Assembly: GCF_011383005.1 (NCBI RefSeq)
Contig: NZ_CP049935.1
Coordinates: forward strand, 3,348,001 to 3,412,000
From: Phycicoccus sp. HDW14
GTDB lineage: Bacteria; Actinomycetota; Actinomycetes; Actinomycetales; Dermatophilaceae
DNA: 64,000 nt
Reading direction: 5' to 3'
Under the pieces are notes generated by a model that saw nothing but the letters and a program-made list of their open reading frames with translations, had not been told where the DNA came from and searched no databases. The number at the start of each line of letters is the position of its first letter. Position 1 is the stretch's first letter. Of the stretch, positions 60,079 through 64,000 are shown piece after piece. The position numbers and the translations under genes were made by a program.

Positions 60079-61545
60079 GTGTCCGACCGCCAGCCCCCGG
60101 CCGCGCTGCTGCGCGCCGCCGTGGCCAACCTCGCGCCCGTGCTGCCGGTGCTCACCGACCTCGGCGAGCGGTTCGCGGCGGCGGGACACGAGCTGGCCCT
60201 CGTCGGCGGGCCGGTGCGCGACGCCTTCCTCGGCCGCCCCTCGAACGACCTCGACCTCACGACCTCGGCCGGCCCCGACGAGACCGAGCGCATCCTCACC
60301 GGCTGGGGCAGCGCCACCTGGGACATGGGCCGCGCGTTCGGCACCATCGGGGCGCGCCGCGGGGCGACCGTCGTCGAGGTCACCACCTACCGCGCCGACG
60401 CCTACGACGGGGTGACCCGCAAGCCCGTCGTGGCCTTCGGCGACTCGCTCGAGGACGACCTCGTGCGCCGCGACTTCGCGTGCAACGCGATGGCCCTGCG
60501 GCTGCCCGACCTCGCCTTCGTCGACCCCCACGGCGGCCTCGCCGACCTCGAGGCCAAGGTGCTGCGGACGCCGTCGGCCCCGGAGGTCTCCTTCGGCGAC
60601 GACCCGCTGCGGATGATGCGGGCCGCCCGGTTCGTCGCCCAGCTGGGGTTCGTGCCCGCCCCGGCGGTGCTCACGGCGATGCGCGAGATGTCCGCCGACA
60701 TCGCGCGCGTCTCGGCCGAGCGGGTGCGCGACGAGCTCGTCAAGCTGCTCCTCGCCCCGCACCCGCGCGCGGGCCTCGAGCTGCTGGCCGCCTCGGGCCT
60801 CGCGGCGGTCGTCCTCCCCGAGCTGCCGGCCCTCCAGCTCGAGGTCGACGAGCACCACCGGCACAAGGACGTCTACGAGCACTCGATGACCGTGCTCGAG
60901 CAGGCCATCGACCTCGAGGGCCCGGCCGACGGGCCCCCGGAGTCGGTGCCCGGGCCGGACCTCGTGCTGCGCCTCGCGGCGCTGCTGCACGACGTCGGCA
61001 AGCCGGCGACCCGGCGCTTCGAGGACGGCGGCGGCGTCTCGTTCCACCACCACGAGGTCGTCGGCGCCAAGCTCGCCTCGAAGCGGATGAAGGCGCTGCG
61101 CTTCGACAAGGAGACGACCAAGGCGGTCGCCCGGCTCGTCGAGCTGCACCTGCGCTTCCACGGGTACGGCGAGGGCCAGTGGACCGACTCGGCCGTGCGC
61201 CGCTACGTCACCGACGCCGGCGACCTGCTGCCCCGCCTGCACCGGCTGACCCGCGCCGACTGCACGACCCGCAACGTCCGCAAGGCCCGGCGGCTCTCGG
61301 CGGCCTACGACGACCTCGAGGCCCGGATCGCCACGCTCACCGCCGAGGAGGAGCTCAAGGCGGTGCGCCCCGAGCTCGACGGCAACCAGATCGCGGCGGC
61401 GCTCGACATCCGTCCGGGGCCGGTGCTCGGGCGGGCCTACCAGTACCTGCTCGGGGTGCGCCTCGACGAGGGGCCGATCGGTGCGGACGCCGCCCGCGAG
61501 CGCCTGCTCGCCTGGTGGGCCGAGCAGCCCGAGTCCCGGGCCTGA
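60079..61545 (+). CDS. CCA tRNA nucleotidyltransferase
   Basis: A 488-residue enzyme that adds CCA to tRNA 3' ends, needed here because the visible tRNA genes lack encoded CCA. ALVGGPVRDAFLGRPSNDLD (Gly-Gly and the DxD metal pair) is the class II catalytic motif; RRDFACNAMALRL and EDPLRMMRAARF-type motifs follow, and an HD domain (LLHDVGKPATRRF) is fused at the C-terminal side. GTG at 60079 (MSDRQPPAALLRAAV) is preferred over the upstream TTG. The frame is intact. Divergent from the NUDIX gene, as is typical. Confidence 0.97.
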   Translation: MSDRQPPAALLRAAVANLAPVLPVLTDLGERFAAAGHELALVGGPVRDAFLGRPSNDLDLTTSAGPDETERILTGWGSATWDMGRAFGTIGARRGATVVEVTTYRADAYDGVTRKPVVAFGDSLEDDLVRRDFACNAMALRLPDLAFVDPHGGLADLEAKVLRTPSAPEVSFGDDPLRMMRAARFVAQLGFVPAPAVLTAMREMSADIARVSAERVRDELVKLLLAPHPRAGLELLAASGLAAVVLPELPALQLEVDEHHRHKDVYEHSMTVLEQAIDLEGPADGPPESVPGPDLVLRLAALLHDVGKPATRRFEDGGGVSFHHHEVVGAKLASKRMKALRFDKETTKAVARLVELHLRFHGYGEGQWTDSAVRRYVTDAGDLLPRLHRLTRADCTTRNVRKARRLSAAYDDLEARIATLTAEEELKAVRPELDGNQIAAALDIRPGPVLGRAYQYLLGVRLDEGPIGADAARERLLAWWAEQPESRA

Positions 61546-61553
61546 CGCGGCCG

Positions 61554-62754
61554 ATGACCCGACCCGACGTGGCGGGGGACCCGTCGACCCGTCCCCGTCC
61601 GACCCCCGGGCCGACCGCCCTCGGACGGTCCGCCGGAGTGGCGGCCCGGGCGGCTGCTGGGGCTCGACGCGCTGCGCTTCGTCGCCGCGTTCGCCGTGCT
61701 CGCCTACCACTTCACGGCCCGGGACAGCTCGGCGTGGGGCGAAGGACGTCACCCGTGGGAGGTGTGGCCGGACGTCTTCCGGGTCACGCGCTACGGTCAC
61801 CTCGGCGTCCAGCTGTTCTTCGTCATCAGCGGGTTCGTCATCCTCATGAGCGCGTGGGGTCGCACACCGCGCGCCTTCGTGGTCTCCCGGGCCACGCGCC
61901 TGCTGCCGGCCTACTGGGTGGCCGTGCTCGCCACGGGCTTCCTCCTCGTCGTGCTCTGGCCCGTGGGGGACGTCGCCGTCTGGGAGGTCGTGACGAACCT
62001 GACGATGGTGCAGTCCGCGCTCGGAGTGGCCCACGTCGACGGCGTCTACTGGACGCTGTTCGCCGAGCTCCTCTTCTACGTGCTCGTCACCCTGCTGCTC
62101 CTCGTCGGCCTGACCCGCGGGCGGGTGCTCGTCCTCGTGCTCGTGTGGCCGCCCCTGGCCGCTCTGGCGCACACGAGCGGCCAGGACCTGCTCGCCACGC
62201 TGCTCAACTGGTACACCGCGCCCTTCTTCTGCCTCGGCATGGTGCTGTACCTCATCCACCGGTGGGGACCCTCGCTCCTCCACCTGCTGCTGCTCGGGTA
62301 CTCGTGCGCCCTGGCCGTCGGGGTCACGGCGACGCGCTTCCCGGACGGCGCTCCCTCCGTCACCGGGGCGACGCCCTCGCTCGGCGTCGTCCTCGGCACG
62401 GTGAGCGTCATCCCGCTGCTCGTGTGGGCGGCGGCCCGGTTCGCGCCGCGGGGGCGGGCCTGGCGGTGGCTCACCGTGCTCGGGGCGCTCACCTACCCGC
62501 TCTACCTGCTGCACGAGTACTGGGGCTGGTACGTCCTGCACCTCGTGGCGCCCCGGCTGGACCGCTGGGCCGCCCTGGCGCTGGCCATCGCGGTGTGCCT
62601 GGCCCTGGCCTGGGCGGTGCACCGGCTCGTCGAGCGACCGCTCGCACCCCGGCTGCGACGGGCGCTGCAGCAGGGGCTGGACGAGGCCGCGGCCGAGTCG
62701 GCGTCCGGAGCGGCGGCCGACCCCGGACGCACCTCGGCGTCGACGACCGCCTGA
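61554..62754 (+). CDS. Acyltransferase 3 family membrane protein, frame-broken near start
   Basis: A multi-span O-acyltransferase-like protein: RLLGLDALRFVAAFAVLAYH and YGHLGVQLFFVISGFVILMS are family signatures (the former carries the conserved His). About ten membrane spans follow, ending in a polar tail. The family acetylates or acylates surface polysaccharides. The probable start is ATG 61554, whose frame is lost near 61604-61620 and joined to the main frame by one missing base; the open part from ATG 61696 is clearly coded. Substrate unknown. Confidence 0.88.
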
Positions 62755-62766
62755 CCCGCCGGGCGG

Positions 62767-63336
62767 CTACTTCTTCGCGGGGGCGTCCTCGCGGCGCACG
62801 GCGGAGATCTCGAACTCGAGGGTGATGCGCTCGGAGACCAGGACGCCGCCGGAGTCGAGCGGCATGTTCCACTCCAGCCCGAAGTCGCGGCGGTTGACCT
62901 TGCGGCTGCCCTCGAAGCCAGCCCGCAGCACCCCGAAGGCGTCCTTCTCGACCCCCGTGAGGGCGATCGGGAAGGACAGGGTCTGCGTGACGTCGCGGAT
63001 GGTCAGGTCGCCGGTCACGAGGAAGGCGTTGTCCTCGACCTCCTCGACGCGGCTGCTGAGGAAGGTGATCTCGGGGTGGTTCTCGACGTCGAAGAAGTCG
63101 GCGCTGCGCAGGTGCTCGTCGCGCTGGGCGGTCCGGGTGTCGACGCTGGCCGCCTTGAGGACGACCTCGACGTAGCTCTGGGACATGTCCTCGAGGTCGG
63201 CGTGGACGTGGCCCTCGACGTCGTTGAACGAGCCCCGGACGGTCGTGATCATCGCGTGGCGTGCGGAGAACCCGATGCGGGTGTGCTGGGGGTCGAGGTC
63301 CCAGTCACCACTGAGGGACGGTGCGCTGTCGGTCAT
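62767..63336 (-). CDS. YceI family protein
   Basis: A 189-residue lipocalin-like protein: DWDLDPQHTRIGFSARHAMI and FEGSRKVNRRDFGLEWNMPL are the YceI family signatures. YceI proteins bind isoprenoid-like lipids and are involved in stress or polyprenol transport. No signal peptide is visible here, so it may be cytoplasmic. ATG at 63336 has GGAG seven bases upstream; the alternative GTG upstream lacks it. Confidence 0.95.
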   Translation of the reverse strand: MTDSAPSLSGDWDLDPQHTRIGFSARHAMITTVRGSFNDVEGHVHADLEDMSQSYVEVVLKAASVDTRTAQRDEHLRSADFFDVENHPEITFLSSRVEEVEDNAFLVTGDLTIRDVTQTLSFPIALTGVEKDAFGVLRAGFEGSRKVNRRDFGLEWNMPLDSGGVLVSERITLEFEISAVRREDAPAKK

Positions 63337-63561
63337 GGTCGGCTCCACGTCTCGGCGACGCGGGACGCGTCGGGGCTGTCACGCGCAGTGTGGCAGACCG
63401 CACCCGTCCCCGGGAGGGAGTGTCGGGGCCACACGCCGACGTCGGTCCCGGACACGGCGGGTAACCCGTCCGCGCACCCGGCATCGGCCGTCCGGCCGAA
63501 CCTGCCGCCCTCGAGTGGTGGAGCCCACGGGCCCGTGCGACGCTCGCCCGCGGAGGTCATC

Positions 63562-64000
63562 ATGAAAGCACTGATCGCACTGGGAGTCGCCGTGGTCGCC
63601 GCGGTCGCGGCGGCGGCACCGGCCGTGTCCGCGAGCACGGACCAGCGGGGCAAGGTCGTCAACGTCGTCGACGGCGACACCGTCGATGTCGACATCGCCG
63701 GTGACGGCACCTCACGCCCGGTGACCATCCGCAACGCCGGCCTGCAGACGATGGAGCTCGGCCAGTGCCACGCCGACGACGCCGCCGCGGTCATGCGGCA
63801 GGTCGCGCTCGGCAAGACCGTGCGGGTCACGGCGCAGAGCTCGGGGTCGACGAGCCTGGGCCGGCCGGTCCGCACCGTCGACGTCATCGGCTCCTCGGGC
63901 ACCGTCGACACCCAGCTCGAGGTGCTGCGGCGCGGGCAGGCGCTGCCCTTCCCGATGGGCTTCGAGCAGAGCCGCAGCACGGCCTACCTCCTCGCCGCCG
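63562..64000 (+). CDS. Secreted thermonuclease-like (SNase) protein, cut by window edge
   Basis: The frame is open from ATG 63562 (GGAGG site nine bases upstream) to the right window edge. A signal peptide (MKALIALGVAVVAAVAAAAP) is followed by KVVNVVDGDTVDVDIAG, the SNase-type N-terminal strand, and RNAGLQTMELGQCHADD. The catalytic Arg/Glu region beyond is present only partially (RGQALPFPMGFEQSRSTAYL). It probably encodes an extracellular nuclease or SNase-like domain protein. The C-terminus is missing. Confidence 0.8.
   Translation, partial: MKALIALGVAVVAAVAAAAPAVSASTDQRGKVVNVVDGDTVDVDIAGDGTSRPVTIRNAGLQTMELGQCHADDAAAVMRQVALGKTVRVTAQSSGSTSLGRPVRTVDVIGSSGTVDTQLEVLRRGQALPFPMGFEQSRSTAYLLAA

Noticed and set aside
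59898..62825. A 975-codon frame across cca and the acyltransferase
   Set aside because: Out of frame with both real genes; composed of Arg/Ala/Pro-rich junk with no domain.

Overview
This is a high-GC actinobacterial chromosome segment centred on the replication origin. The core gene order (tRNA-Ile, tRNA-Ala, DUF3566 gene, gyrA, gyrB ... dciA, recF, gnd, dnaN, oriC, dnaA, rpmH, rnpA, yidD, yidC, jag, rsmG, parA, parB, trxA, trxB, anti-sigma gene, sigM, murJ, nudix, cca) is that of Actinobacteria. The DLW-39 peptide gene, a MobF-type mobile module and the HSP90-like and M4-emfourin genes suggest a Micrococcales lineage (an Intrasporangiaceae/Dermatophilaceae-like organism is my guess). No species can be named from the sequence alone.

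Bases 1-23472 are an accessory island ending just outside the 3' end of tRNA-Ala. Its base composition is visibly less GC-rich than the core. From the left it holds: part of a Z1-helicase/MORC-type GHKL ATPase defence operon; a mobilisation/integration module (MobF relaxase-helicase, a 165-bp nested inverted-repeat region that could be oriT, excisionase, tyrosine integrase); a series of mostly unnamed genes, several with HEPN-like R-x(4-6)-H motifs; a three-domain MazG-like/GIY-YIG/DUF2075-helicase protein; a frame-broken YaaC-like gene; a tight three-gene cassette (MNT nucleotidyltransferase, small helical protein, three-span membrane protein); and a translationally coupled ParB-like/unknown/D12 adenine methyltransferase operon. 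The last two operons, the MazG-GIY-YIG-helicase protein and the broken two-domain HEPN gene are the best candidates for undescribed defence systems.

Bases 23473-41849 hold the tRNAs, gyrase genes and an accessory core stretch: a lipoprotein, an HSP90-like protein with a decayed nucleotide-binding motif, an M4 protease with a C-terminal emfourin-like domain, an SDR, an enoyl-CoA hydratase, an F420-type reductase divergent from its TetR regulator with two matching palindromic operators, dciA-recF, a Tat-exported Hcp-like protein, gnd and dnaN. Bases 41850-44443 hold oriC and dnaA; rightward transcription begins at rpmH. A 1.9-kb gene-free stretch before parA carries parS sites (four perfect and one degenerate in the 47.1-50.0 kb interval), imperfect tandem repeats and extra DnaA boxes, so it looks like the centromere. 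The right end holds the sigM envelope-stress cluster, a pseudokinase-like membrane protein, murJ, cca, an acyltransferase, a YceI protein and a truncated secreted nuclease.

An important caveat: at least fourteen conserved genes, including gyrB, parB and murJ, are broken by single-base losses inside C or G runs. This is best read as systematic homopolymer error in the assembly, so the broken genes here should not be taken as real pseudogenes without resequencing.
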